Source of the DNA: CAYQTO01 sp964420455
Lineage (GTDB): Bacteria > Sumerlaeota > Sumerlaeia > SLMS01
Assembly (NCBI GenBank): GCA_964420455.1
Contig: CAYQTO010000003.1
Location: forward strand, 1 to 64,000
DNA: 64,000 nucleotides
Reading direction: 5' to 3'
The notes under the pieces are model-generated. The model was given only the letters and a program-made list of their open reading frames with translations, was not told the origin of the DNA and made no database searches. Below, in pieces: positions 42,752-52,985 of the stretch; the first letter of the stretch is position 1; every line of letters begins with the position of its first letter. The translations under genes were made by a program, and so were the position numbers.

Positions 42752-44380
42752 GTGTTCCCGTACGTCCTCAAGCGGCTGTTCCTGCTGGTGGTGACGCTGT
42801 TCGGCATCACCGTGCTGACGTTCGCGCTGACGCGGCTGACGCCCGGCGATCCGGCGTCGATCCGCGTCGCCTCGGCCCAGGGCTCGCAGGCTGTTGGCGG
42901 TTATGACAACCTGGTAGAGTTGAACAGGCGCAACCTCGGGCTCGACAAGCCCCTCGTTCTCAACCTCCGCTTCGAGGACCGCGTGTATACGGCGCACCGG
43001 CACCTCGATGATTTCCTCCGTCGTGAAGAGTTCTGGCGCGATGCGGCGGAGCGTGAGCTGCGCCGAATGTCGACGATCGCGCTCGAGCCCGCGCTGGACC
43101 GTCTCGCGACCCTTCGGCAGGAGGCCGGGGGGCAGCCGACGGAGGAGCAGGCGGAGGCGATGCGCCGGCTGGTGGACCTGATGCCGCGGATCGCGGGCGA
43201 GCGGGTGGACGCCATGCCGCACGACCCGGCGGCGGCCGCCGCGTTCTGGTCGGACTGGTACGCGGCGAACGGGGAACGCTTTGCGGAACCCGTCGTGCGG
43301 GAGGCGGTGAATGCCTACCTCGACGAGGGGGGCGACGAGGCGTTTTCCGCGGTCCGCCGTGCAGGAGGATTCGCCGTGCCGTATCTGGTGGCCCAGCTGG
43401 ACACGCCCGATCACACCCGGTTGCGACGTATCAACCGCGCCCTCGAAGCGCAGACCGGTTTCACTTTCCTCGCCAACGAGGAGGCGTTCGACGAAATGCG
43501 CGGCGAGATCGTGGCCCGCTGGCAAAGCTGGTGGCGGCGCGAATCTATCTCCTACCTCGAGTTCTCGCCCGCCGGTCATGCGATCAACATGATCGCCAAT
43601 ACGCAGTTCGGCCTTTGGAGCCGCCAGGCGTTGACCTTCGACTTCGGGGATTCCTACGCGAAGCGTCGCCCTGTCACCGCGATGATTGCCGAGGCCTTGC
43701 CGGTCTCCGCCCTCCTTTCCGGCCTGTCGATTCTCCTGAGCTACCTCATTGCGATTCCCATCGGCGTCTTTTCCGCCGTGAAGCGCCACTCGCCCGCGGA
43801 CCGCCTGCTGACGGTGATCCTCTTTGCGCTGTATTCGCTGCCGAGCTTCTGGGTCGCGGGGATGCTCCTGCTCACGACCACCGGGCCACCGTTCCTCGAT
43901 CTGTTTCCCACGCGTGGCCTCGTGTCGCAGGGCGAGCCCCTCCATGGAAGCATCCTGCTCGACCGCCTCTGGCATCTCGTCCTGCCGGTGTTTTGTCTGA
44001 GCTATACAAGCCTTGCCTTCATCTCGCGCCAGATGCGCACGGCCATGCTCGAGACGATCAACGAGGACTTCATCCGCACGGCCCGGGCGAAGGGCCTCCC
44101 CCCCTGGATCGTCGTGTGGAAGCACGCCCTGCGGAATTCGCTGCTTCCGATTTTGACGATCAGCGCCGGGCTCCTTCCCGAGCTCATCGCCGGCGCCATC
44201 ATCATCGAATCGATCTTCAGCATTCCCGGCATGGGCACGCTGACCTTCGAAGCGATCGTCAACCGCGACTACCCGGTCATCAACGCCGTGCTCTTCTTTA
44301 GCGCGTTCCTGACGCTTTTGGGCATTCTCCTGGTCGACCTTTCGTACGCGATGGCGGATCCAAGGATCACCTATTCGTGA
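42752..44380 (+). CDS. ABC transporter permease (DppB/OppB type) with a large inserted domain
   Basis: A 542-residue permease against about 310-340 for the family. After TM1 and RLTPGDPASIRVASA comes LGLDKPLVLNLRF, then about 210 extra residues (about 75-285) before the permease resumes at TQFGLWSRQALTFDFGDSY. The insert is mostly helical and charged, with a HEAT-like stretch AVRRAGGFAVPYLVAQLDTP. The core is intact, including the EAA loop ARAKGLPPWIVVWKHALRNS and GAIIIESIFSIPGMG. The start is GTG 42752, 17 bases after the binding-protein stop. The insert would sit on the extracytoplasmic side and could contact the binding protein. Confidence 0.87.
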   Translation: MFPYVLKRLFLLVVTLFGITVLTFALTRLTPGDPASIRVASAQGSQAVGGYDNLVELNRRNLGLDKPLVLNLRFEDRVYTAHRHLDDFLRREEFWRDAAERELRRMSTIALEPALDRLATLRQEAGGQPTEEQAEAMRRLVDLMPRIAGERVDAMPHDPAAAAAFWSDWYAANGERFAEPVVREAVNAYLDEGGDEAFSAVRRAGGFAVPYLVAQLDTPDHTRLRRINRALEAQTGFTFLANEEAFDEMRGEIVARWQSWWRRESISYLEFSPAGHAINMIANTQFGLWSRQALTFDFGDSYAKRRPVTAMIAEALPVSALLSGLSILLSYLIAIPIGVFSAVKRHSPADRLLTVILFALYSLPSFWVAGMLLLTTTGPPFLDLFPTRGLVSQGEPLHGSILLDRLWHLVLPVFCLSYTSLAFISRQMRTAMLETINEDFIRTARAKGLPPWIVVWKHALRNSLLPILTISAGLLPELIAGAIIIESIFSIPGMGTLTFEAIVNRDYPVINAVLFFSAFLTLLGILLVDLSYAMADPRITYS

Positions 44381-45861
44381 GCGCGGCGACACCAGTGGCA
44401 GAGTCCGGCCCCTCGCCCCGCTCCCTGTCCTACGGGGAGCGTGTGCGCCGGGAATTACTGGCGAACCGCCTCGCGATGGTGGGTCTGTCCGTCGTGGTGC
44501 TGGTAACCTTCGTCGCGGTGCTCTGCCCGCTCCTCGCGAATCAGCGCCCCCTTTACGTGCGCGCTGTCTTTATAGACGACTACTACAGCTCGCTGGCGAT
44601 CTGTCTCGAGCAGGTGACGCTCGCGATGGAGGAACCGCTCCCCGAAGGGGTGACGGAGGACGATCTGGCGGAGGACTTTGCGCTGCACCTCGGGGAGCTG
44701 CGGCATCACCTTGGTGAGGAGCACGCCGCCACTCTCGATCGCGCGGAGGTTGATTTTTCCGTGGCGCTGGCCGGCGGGGATGATCAGGCGGCGGGGGAGG
44801 CGCTGGTGGCGCTCGAATCATTGTTCGAGGCCGAGCCGGGACCCGTCACCCGGTATCCGGCGTTCCGGGCGCTCACCACGGCGGAGGTCTATACGCTTTT
44901 CGCTGCGCCGCTTCTTCTGGTCACGCTGCTGGTTCGCTTCGGATCATGGACGGTGCGACTTGTGGTCGCACTGGTTGTCGCCGGGGTGGCGACGGCGGGC
45001 GTGCGGACCGTTTATCCGGAGGTCCAGGACACCCGTCCCTATCGCGATATCCTCTCGTCGCCCGGGTTCGAAGAAGCGGGTGGCGTGGCGGTCCGCACAC
45101 CGATCCCCTACGGCGAAAATGAGAACATCATCGAGGATGCGCGCCAGGCGCCTACCTGGATGCTCCCTCCGGAGGATCGCCTGGCAGGCCGCTACCACTG
45201 GCTGGGCACGGATACGAACGGGCGCGACGTGTTGGCGCGGATGGTCTACGGAGCCCGCGTTTCCATGCTCATCGGCATCGTGGCCGTCGCGATCTATACG
45301 CTCATTGGAATCGTGGTCGGTGCCATTGCGGGGTACTTTGGGGGGTGGACAGACATTCTTGTCTCGCGCGTGATCGAGGTGGTCATCTGCTTCCCACCCC
45401 TGCTGCTGATTCTCGCTGTTCAGGTTTTCCTTCCCCGGTCGCTCTTTAACATCGTGCTGGCGCTGGCGGCCTTGTGGTGGACGGGTATCGCCCGCCTCCA
45501 ACGCGCCGAGTTCCTGCGCCTGGTCAATCGGGACTATGTGATGGCCGTGCGCGCACTGGGGGGATCCAACGCGCGCATCATCTTCCTTCACATCCTGCCG
45601 AATGGCCTGGGGCCGATCCTCGTCATGGTCAGCTTTGGCATCGCGGGCTCGATCCTGGTCGAGAGCGGCCTGAGTTTCCTTGGCTTTGGCGTGCCCCAGC
45701 CGATGGCCAGCTGGGGCGATCTGCTCAATAATGGCCGCAACGATTACCAGGGCCTCTGGTGGCTGACGATCTTTCCCGGGTTGGCGATCTTTCTGACGGT
45801 CACGTGTTTCAACCTGATCGGCGAGGGGATCCGCGATGCCCTCGATCCCCGCGGCGAGTAA
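44377..45861 (+). CDS. ABC transporter permease (DppC/OppC type) with inserted domain
   Basis: A 494-residue permease against about 280-310 usually. The N-terminal oppC-type segment (about 20-55, LLANRLAMVGLSVVVLVTFV) is followed by roughly 180 extra residues: an acidic helical part (about 70-160) and two additional hydrophobic helices (about 170-215). The normal core resumes at HWLGTDTNGRDVLARMVYGA, with ARVSMLIGIVAVAIYTLIGI, the EAA loop VRALGGSNARIIFLHILPNG and GSILVESGLSFLGFGVPQP. It starts at GTG 44377 overlapping dppB as GTGA. Like its partner it has gained an insert between TM1 and the core, so the two probably co-evolved. Confidence 0.88.
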   Translation: MSAATPVAESGPSPRSLSYGERVRRELLANRLAMVGLSVVVLVTFVAVLCPLLANQRPLYVRAVFIDDYYSSLAICLEQVTLAMEEPLPEGVTEDDLAEDFALHLGELRHHLGEEHAATLDRAEVDFSVALAGGDDQAAGEALVALESLFEAEPGPVTRYPAFRALTTAEVYTLFAAPLLLVTLLVRFGSWTVRLVVALVVAGVATAGVRTVYPEVQDTRPYRDILSSPGFEEAGGVAVRTPIPYGENENIIEDARQAPTWMLPPEDRLAGRYHWLGTDTNGRDVLARMVYGARVSMLIGIVAVAIYTLIGIVVGAIAGYFGGWTDILVSRVIEVVICFPPLLLILAVQVFLPRSLFNIVLALAALWWTGIARLQRAEFLRLVNRDYVMAVRALGGSNARIIFLHILPNGLGPILVMVSFGIAGSILVESGLSFLGFGVPQPMASWGDLLNNGRNDYQGLWWLTIFPGLAIFLTVTCFNLIGEGIRDALDPRGE

Positions 45862-46326
45862 TCATTTCTCGCCGGGTTCCATCCACTTCTTGAAGAGGAA
45901 GGCATCGATCGACAGGCGCCCGGGGCCGACAAACAGAAACGCTAGGAATGGGAAGAAGTACAGCGCCGCCAGTTCCCAGCCCACCGTATAGCCACCCGCT
46001 CCGTTGGGCACGACGAGAAACCCGTCGCCACCGGTGACATGATACATCATGGCGACGAACATGGTGCCGGTGAGCGCGGCCGCGGTGAGCGGCGTAAGGA
46101 GGCCAAGGGCGAATAGGATCCCCCCGAAGAACTCGGAGTAGACGGCCCCGGCAGCGAGGAAATACGGCACCCCGATGCCTTCGGCAAAGCCGCCAATGTT
46201 GCCGAGTTTGCCATAGCCATGGAAGGCGATGCCGACTCCAAGAAAGACGCGCGCGGCGAGGAGCCCGACGCTCGCACGCCAGGAGGGATTGGGGGCGAAG
46301 ATCAGGCGCAGGATCATGTCGTTCAT
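45862..46326 (-). CDS. DoxX family membrane protein
   Basis: A 154-residue protein with four membrane helices. RASVGLLAARVFLGVGIAFHGYGK and LAAGAVYSEFFGGILFALGL are the first and second helices typical of DoxX/DoxD-like proteins, some of which act in membrane redox complexes; function here is unknown. I chose ATG 46326 (MNDMILRL). An ATG at 46386 would add 20 unremarkable residues and overlap the next gene. Its stop is immediately adjacent to the convergent permease stop (45861/45862), leaving no room for a terminator. Confidence 0.82.
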   Translation of the reverse strand: MNDMILRLIFAPNPSWRASVGLLAARVFLGVGIAFHGYGKLGNIGGFAEGIGVPYFLAAGAVYSEFFGGILFALGLLTPLTAAALTGTMFVAMMYHVTGGDGFLVVPNGAGGYTVGWELAALYFFPFLAFLFVGPGRLSIDAFLFKKWMEPGEK

Positions 46327-46382
46327 GATGGTTTGGCTCCGTGCGGAAGTTGCCCCCGGCTGGAGCAACAGCGTTGCCAGTT

Positions 46383-46691
46383 TCATTGACCAGGGCGTGG
46401 GGCATTCTCCCGGCCGACCCACCAGCCCAACACCGCCCCAATTACGACCGTTGTCATGAAGAGCAGCGCAACGGTTAGAAGGCTGTCGAAACCGAAGGTC
46501 TCGATGAGGAGTGCCTGAAGGAACCAGGCGCCAAGTGCCAACGGACCGGCCACAGCCAGGGCGATCGCCAACCGCCGAGGGACCATCCCCGGTCGCACCC
46601 GGTGCAGGAGCCAGGCGGAAGGAGGGAGGAGACACGCCGCGGCGATCAGCGCGAGGCGGATCGTCGCCGGATTGGAGAGCAGTTCCGTCAC
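46383..46691 (-). CDS. Small membrane protein of unknown function
   Basis: A 102-residue hydrophobic protein with three predicted membrane segments (about 10-28, 42-60 and 70-92) and a short polar tail. The start is GTG 46691, which overlaps the upstream stop as GTGA. I recognise no family. It sits between DoxX and another small membrane protein, all in one direction downstream of alanine racemase, so it probably belongs to the same transcript. Confidence 0.55.
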   Translation of the reverse strand: MTELLSNPATIRLALIAAACLLPPSAWLLHRVRPGMVPRRLAIALAVAGPLALGAWFLQALLIETFGFDSLLTVALLFMTTVVIGAVLGWWVGRENAPRPGQ

Positions 46692-47053
46692 GGGCAGTCC
46701 GAGTCGTCCACGGTGGCGCCGGCGGCACGTGCGGCTCTTATCCGCTCCTGGCAGGCTTCGCGCCGTGCCTGCACCTGGCACGCCCGCCAGGTCCACGCCA
46801 CGAGGCGCTGGACCCCCACGCGCAACAGGAACGACACCACGAGAATCCCGATCGCAGGATACAGCAGTGCCCGCATGGGCGTGTCCGGGCTCCCCCAGAT
46901 CGAATAGGACCAGCCCAGCAGCAGCACCGCGGCCACGAGGTTGAGGAACCGGCAAAGCGCAAAGGTGATCCCAATCGCGAGCGACCGGCGGTTGACGATC
47001 TTCGCAATTTCACAGGGGGTGAGAACCTGCGATGCGGTGCGCGAGATGCTCAT
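46688..47053 (-). CDS. Small membrane protein of unknown function
   Basis: A 121-residue protein with two membrane segments (about 29-50 and 63-82) and a basic, Cys-containing C-terminal tail (WRACQVQARREACQERI). No family recognised. ATG 47053 overlaps the alr stop by 4 bases as ATGA, and its own stop overlaps the next start as GTGA, so translation is chained from alr. Confidence 0.58.
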   Translation of the reverse strand: MSISRTASQVLTPCEIAKIVNRRSLAIGITFALCRFLNLVAAVLLLGWSYSIWGSPDTPMRALLYPAIGILVVSFLLRVGVQRLVAWTWRACQVQARREACQERIRAARAAGATVDDSDCP

Positions 47054-48200
47054 GACGACTCCGTATAGACGCGGGGAACTCGGGGCGTCAGGCCACAGAC
47101 GAGCTCGTAGGGAATGGTCCCCGCGACGGTTGCGGCCTCCTCGAGGGAGAGGAACTCGTCTCCCTGTCGACCGTAAAGGACGACCTCGTCGCCGACCTCG
47201 GCCTCCGGGACCCCGGAAAGGTCGACCATGAACTGGTCCATGCAGACGCGGCCCCGAACGGGGACCCGGCGGCCGCGGACAAGCACCTCCGCCTTGTTGG
47301 ACATCGCCACCATGTAGCCATCGCCGTAGCCGGCAGGCACGATGCCGATGCGCCGGCGGGTGGGCACCGCATAGAGGCGGGCATAGGAGATGGTGTCGCC
47401 AGGCTCGAGGGTCTTGACCGCCGCGAGGCGGGACCGCAGGGAGAGGGCCTGACGGAGCTCGCCGGCGAGCGCGAGTTCTCCCGCGGGTTCGATGCCGTAG
47501 ATCATGATTCCCGGCCGGACGAGCGTATAGACGGCGCGGGGATGGCGCATGACGGCGCCGGAGTTGGCGGCATGGGGCCGTGCGTCGGGAAAGGCCTTTT
47601 GGGCGAAAGCAAGTGCCTTTTCGAAGCGGTCGATCTGAAGGTTCGTAAACTCCCGGTCGGAATCAGAAGTTCCATCGGCAACGGCGAAATGGGTCCAGAT
47701 TCCCTCGATGGCGTCGGAGGCATGGGCGGCGTCCTCCAGCCAGCGGTGATCGTCGAAGCGGAAGCCGTCGCGGCTGATGCCGGTGTCATACTGGGGGTGC
47801 AGGCGTGGCCGGCGGTTGTGGTGGTGGGCCGTGCGGAGGTGCTCGTGGAGGAGTTCGCGGGAGCCCACGCTGACGGCGATGTCCGCGGCCTGGAGGGCCT
47901 CGGCCTCCGTGGCGAGCGTGGGCGCCATGACGAGGATGGGCACATCGCGAAAGCCCTCGGTCTGGCGCAGACAAAGGGCCTCGTCGGCGGTTGCCACGCC
48001 AAGCTGGGTGGCGCCGGCCTCGAGGGCCGCACGCGCCACGGGGATCATGCCGTGACCGTAGCCGTCGGACTTTACGACGGCCATGACTTCCGCGCCGGCC
48101 GCCATGCGCGCCGCCAACCGGATGTTGTGGCGGACCGCGCCGAGGTCGACCACCGCAACGGTGGGGCGCGAGCCCACCCGCTGGTCCGTCGGGATTGTCG

Positions 48201-48216
<16 letters not shown>
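47050..48216 (-). CDS. alr: Alanine racemase
   Basis: A 388-residue PLP enzyme supplying D-alanine for peptidoglycan. Lys49 in VVKSDGYGHG is the PLP lysine (usually V-V-K-A-D-A-Y-G-H-G), and SYARLYAVP, PAGYGDGY and RVCMDQFMVDL follow in the usual order. In HPQYDTGISRDGFR a Gln stands where many racemases have the carbamylated Lys (H-x-K-x-D-T-G), a variant that retains activity in some family members. ATG 48216 lies inside the last codons of zwf, so the two are coupled. Two motif copies (47063, 47525) encode Val-Tyr-Thr. Confidence 0.93.
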
Positions 48217-49733
<1,517 letters not shown>

Positions 49734-49928
49734 GAAGCATCCTTGCAGTCAGGTGGGCGGCATCGCGCTCAGGAGTAAACCGCCCCGCCCTCCCCGAGAT
49801 GCAACCGGGGAATGGAGCCCCAGCCGCTCCCCATTCCTCCACCTCCGGGTATCCGGGTAGATCATCACCGTTGGCGACCCGCGAAGGATGAAGGGGGGAC
49901 TCTCTCTGCCCCTTCCCCGCCCTCCGGC

Positions 49929-49957
49929 TTGACATGCCATGCCGAGCGACGGAATCT
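49929..49957 (+). promoter_or_regulatory. Candidate -35 element upstream of the GspF/PilC gene
   Basis: TTGACA at 49929-49934, 88 bases before the ATG. No TATAAT-like box lies 17 bases downstream (GAATCT instead). The same situation recurs upstream of several other genes in the window. Confidence 0.3.
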
Positions 49958-50016
49958 ACCCTCCATGGCGGCCCGGGGAATGTCTGTTCAACTCCGGCCG
50001 GGAAGGGACTCAAGGC

Positions 50017-51246
50017 ATGCCCGAGTTTACTTACGAAGCCCTCGACCGAGGCGGCAAACAGGTCCGCGGCGTCATCGAGGCCGGCAACGAAGAAATCATT
50101 ATCGAGAAGTTGCGTGGCATGGGATATTATCCCCTCAAGGTGTCCGCGCACAAGAAGTCGGCGGCCCAGGCGGACATCCTCGCCCTTCCCGGCCTTCGGC
50201 TGATCTTCCACCGCATCACCTCCCGCCAGCTCATGTCCTTCACGCGCCAGCTCGCCACGCTCATTGATGCGGGCCTGCCCATCATCCGGTCCCTGAACAT
50301 CCTCAAGGAACAGGTCGAGTCGGTCATCTTCGAGGACAAGATCAACGACATGATCAAGTCGATCGAGGGGGGATCGTCGCTCTCGGAGGCGCTGGCCCGC
50401 CACCCCAAGGTGTTCGACAACCTGTATGTCAACATGGTGCGCGCGGGCGAAATCGGCGGTGTGCTCGAGGCGGTGCTCGACAAGATCGCGGAGTTCCTCG
50501 AGAAGCGCCAGGCGCTGAAGGGCAAGGTCAAGTCCGCCATGATGTACCCGCTGGTGGTCTCGCTCCTCGCCGGTGGCATCGTCACCTTCATTCTCGTGAC
50601 CATCATCCCGAAGTTCCAGGACATCTTCAACCAGCTCGGCGCCGAGTTGCCCTGGCTGACCATGATGCTCATTCATGCCTCCAACATCCTGATGAACCAG
50701 ACTCTCTGGGTCGTTGCGGGCGGCATCCTTGTCTTTGTGATCTACCGCAAGATCAACCAGACGAAGGAAGGAAAGCACGTCTTCGACATCATCAAGTTGA
50801 AGATCCCCGTGTTTGGTCCGCTCTTGAAGAAGATCGCCATCGTGCGCTTCGCAGGAACGTTGGCCACTCTGATTCACTCGGGCGTGCCCATCCTCCAGGC
50901 CCTCGATATCGTTCGCGATACTTCCGGAAACGAGGTCGTTGCCCGGGCCATGGACAAGGTTTACGCCAGCGTGAAGGACGGCGACACGATCCACGAGCCG
51001 CTGGGGCGCTGCCCCGTCTTCCCGCCGCTTGTTGTTCACATGGTGGCCGTCGGCGAGGAAACAGGCGCCATCGACCTCATGTTGAACAAGGTGGCGGAGG
51101 CCTACGAGCGCGAGGTCGACGACACGGTGAACGCATTGACGTCGATTCTCGAGCCCATCCTGATCGTGGTACTCGGCGCGATCGTCGGCACGATCGTCGT
51201 CGCGCTTTACCTGCCCCTCTTCAGCATTCCCAAGCTCGTCAAGTAA
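50017..51246 (+). CDS. Type II secretion/type IV pilus inner-membrane platform protein GspF/PilC
   Basis: A 409-residue protein with N-terminal MPEFTYEALDRGGKQVRGVI and two repeated T2SSF domains: FTRQLATLIDAGLPIIRSLN (about 75-200) and RFAGTLATLIHSGVPILQAL (about 275-400), with three membrane segments. GspF/PilC anchors the assembly ATPase to the pseudopilus or pilus. It stands alone; no gspE/pilB, gspD/pilQ or prepilin peptidase is adjacent. The nearest related genes are the prepilin at 14544 and the GspE-like protein at 59027. ATG 50017 is preceded by GGAAGGGA and followed by a strong terminator. Confidence 0.93.
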   Translation: MPEFTYEALDRGGKQVRGVIEAGNEEIIIEKLRGMGYYPLKVSAHKKSAAQADILALPGLRLIFHRITSRQLMSFTRQLATLIDAGLPIIRSLNILKEQVESVIFEDKINDMIKSIEGGSSLSEALARHPKVFDNLYVNMVRAGEIGGVLEAVLDKIAEFLEKRQALKGKVKSAMMYPLVVSLLAGGIVTFILVTIIPKFQDIFNQLGAELPWLTMMLIHASNILMNQTLWVVAGGILVFVIYRKINQTKEGKHVFDIIKLKIPVFGPLLKKIAIVRFAGTLATLIHSGVPILQALDIVRDTSGNEVVARAMDKVYASVKDGDTIHEPLGRCPVFPPLVVHMVAVGEETGAIDLMLNKVAEAYEREVDDTVNALTSILEPILIVVLGAIVGTIVVALYLPLFSIPKLVK

Positions 51247-51278
51247 GTCAGCGGCGGAAGATCGCTCGCTCGGAAGAG

Positions 51279-51315
51279 GCCGGGAATCCACAAGGGATTC
51301 CCGGCTTCCTTATTT
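51279..51315 (+). terminator. Intrinsic terminator after the GspF/PilC gene
   Basis: GCCGGGAATCC (51279-51289) pairs with GGATTCCCGGC (51295-51305) around loop ACAAG, followed by TTCCTTATTT. It lies between convergent genes; its T-rich side favours the plus strand. Confidence 0.85.
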
Positions 51316-52779
51316 CACGCTGGTGGAAATGCGGATACCGAGGTCATCAATCTTGTTGAACAGGGTCTTGTAGGAGATGCCGAGTTTCTTGGCGGCCTCG
51401 GACTTGTTGCCCTTGCAGAGGCGGAGGGCGCGGATGACGGCAGCGCGCTGGGCGTCGGCGGCAACCTCCGAAAGATCGCGGATGGAACCCTCCTCGCCAA
51501 GTGCGAGGAGATATTCATTCTCGGAGACCGTGGTGGCGGGGGAGGCCTCCTGGCCGGGAAGGGGCATTGCGCCCGCCGGTCGCTCGGTCAGCGATCCCTG
51601 CGTCGTTACGCCCACGAGGCAGCCCACGTCCTGGAGAATCGTCGCCTTCTCGACCGCGTTCTGGAGCTCGCGGATGTTCCCGGGCCATGGGTATTCCTTG
51701 AGCGTGGCAACGTGGTCCGCCTCGAGGACCAACCGCGGCACGTTGTGGCGCTTGGCGAACTTTCCCGCGAAGTGATCGATCAGCATGGGGATGTCCTCGC
51801 GGCGTTCGCGCAGCGCCGGCAATTCGAGCCCGATCACGTTCAACCGGTAATACAGGTCTTCGCGGAACGCCTTGGTCTGAACCATCTCCTCGAGGTTGCG
51901 GTTCGTCGCCGCAATGATTCGGACATCAACGCTGATTTCTTTCTCGCCCCCAACGCGCGTAAATTTCTGCTCCTGAAGGACGCGCAGCAGCTTGACTTGG
52001 AGGCTCATGGGCATTTCGCCCACCTCATCGAGGAACAGCGTGCCTTGGTTGGCGAGTTCGAACTTTCCACGGGCCATCGCATGGGCACCGGTAAAGGCGC
52101 CGCGCTCGTGGCCGAAGAATTCGCTTTCCAGCAGCGTTTCGGGCAGGGCGGCGCAGTTGACTGCAACGAAGGGTTTGTGGCGCCGCACGCCGTTATAGTG
52201 GATCGCCTGGGCGACGAGTTCCTTGCCGGTTCCCGATTCGCCCCGGATCAGCACGCTCGCCTTGAGCGAGGCCACCTGCGCGGTGATCCGGAAGATGCTG
52301 GCAAGGCGGGGATCCTGGCCGACGATGTTGAGGGGAAGGTTATCCGCTCCGACGAGCGTCGGGTGGCTCATCTCCGCGGTGGAGAGGAGCCCCTGGCTTT
52401 CGCGGGTCTTGCGGAGGGCGGCGCGAATCCGCGAATTGTCGAAGGGCTTGATCAAGAAATCCGTAGCGCCGGACTGCATGGCACGTACGGCGGTGTCGAT
52501 GCTGCCGTAGGCGGTAATGACGACAAGGCCGATTCCCCGCCCGAGGGCCTGGACGCGTTCGATCAGCTCGAGGCCGTTCATGCCGGGAAGCGACAAGTCC
52601 ACGATCATCGCCTCGAAGGGGGCCCCGCCCGTCAGTCGCTCGAGCGCTTCCTCCCCGGAGGAGACCGATTCCACCATCCAGCCGTCGTCCTCAAGAATGT
52701 CGGCGAGGACGCGGCGCATGTTCTTCTCGTCGTCGCAAATGAGAACGCGGGAGGCTTGCGGAGTGGGGGAGTCGTCCAA
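51310..52779 (-). CDS. Sigma-54-dependent response regulator (NtrC family)
   Basis: A 489-residue activator: receiver domain (about 8-125, phosphoacceptor D61), AAA+ domain with Walker A GESGTGKE, the sigma-54-contacting GAFTGA in ERGAFTGAHAM, Walker B GTLFLDEVGEM and R-finger region, then a Fis-type helix-turn-helix (GNKSEAAKKLGISYKTLFNK). It would open sigma-54 promoters when phosphorylated. I chose TTG 52779, which has GAGGG 8 bases upstream and starts just before the receiver; an in-frame ATG at 52878 would add 33 residues of unlikely sequence. No kinase gene adjoins, so it is an orphan. Confidence 0.93.
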   Translation of the reverse strand: MDDSPTPQASRVLICDDEKNMRRVLADILEDDGWMVESVSSGEEALERLTGGAPFEAMIVDLSLPGMNGLELIERVQALGRGIGLVVITAYGSIDTAVRAMQSGATDFLIKPFDNSRIRAALRKTRESQGLLSTAEMSHPTLVGADNLPLNIVGQDPRLASIFRITAQVASLKASVLIRGESGTGKELVAQAIHYNGVRRHKPFVAVNCAALPETLLESEFFGHERGAFTGAHAMARGKFELANQGTLFLDEVGEMPMSLQVKLLRVLQEQKFTRVGGEKEISVDVRIIAATNRNLEEMVQTKAFREDLYYRLNVIGLELPALRERREDIPMLIDHFAGKFAKRHNVPRLVLEADHVATLKEYPWPGNIRELQNAVEKATILQDVGCLVGVTTQGSLTERPAGAMPLPGQEASPATTVSENEYLLALGEEGSIRDLSEVAADAQRAAVIRALRLCKGNKSEAAKKLGISYKTLFNKIDDLGIRISTSVK

Positions 52780-52923
52780 GTGGGGCGCCCTCGGGCAATG
52801 GAGTCGGGCCTCTTGCACTCCGGTTGTGGCCGGCAGCGCGGTCCGGGTCAATTGGGCCCGGTGGAGGATTGAAGCCATCGAGCGACCGTTTTCAACGCCG
52901 CATGTAATTTTCTACCCACCAGA

Positions 52924-52957
52924 CAAAAGAAAACGGCTCCCGAAGGTTCGGGAGCCG
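52924..52957 (-). terminator. Intrinsic terminator of the DegT-family gene
   Basis: CGGCTCCCGA (52934-52943) pairs with TCGGGAGCCG (52948-52957), loop AGGT. On the minus strand it is followed by TTTTCTTTTG. It lies 29 bases beyond the DegT stop and separates it from the NtrC-type gene. Confidence 0.88.
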
Positions 52958-52985
52958 AGTGGTTGGACGGGGTTGGGTGCAGGGA

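Noticed and set aside
42731..44392. 553-codon minus-strand frame opposite the DppB-type permease
   Set aside because: The plus strand has intact permease motifs and the minus frame is His/Arg/Gln-rich low complexity.
49850..49860. Tandem GGGTATCC-GGGTA as a repeat array
   Set aside because: Only two imperfect copies and no further periodicity; not a CRISPR or satellite.
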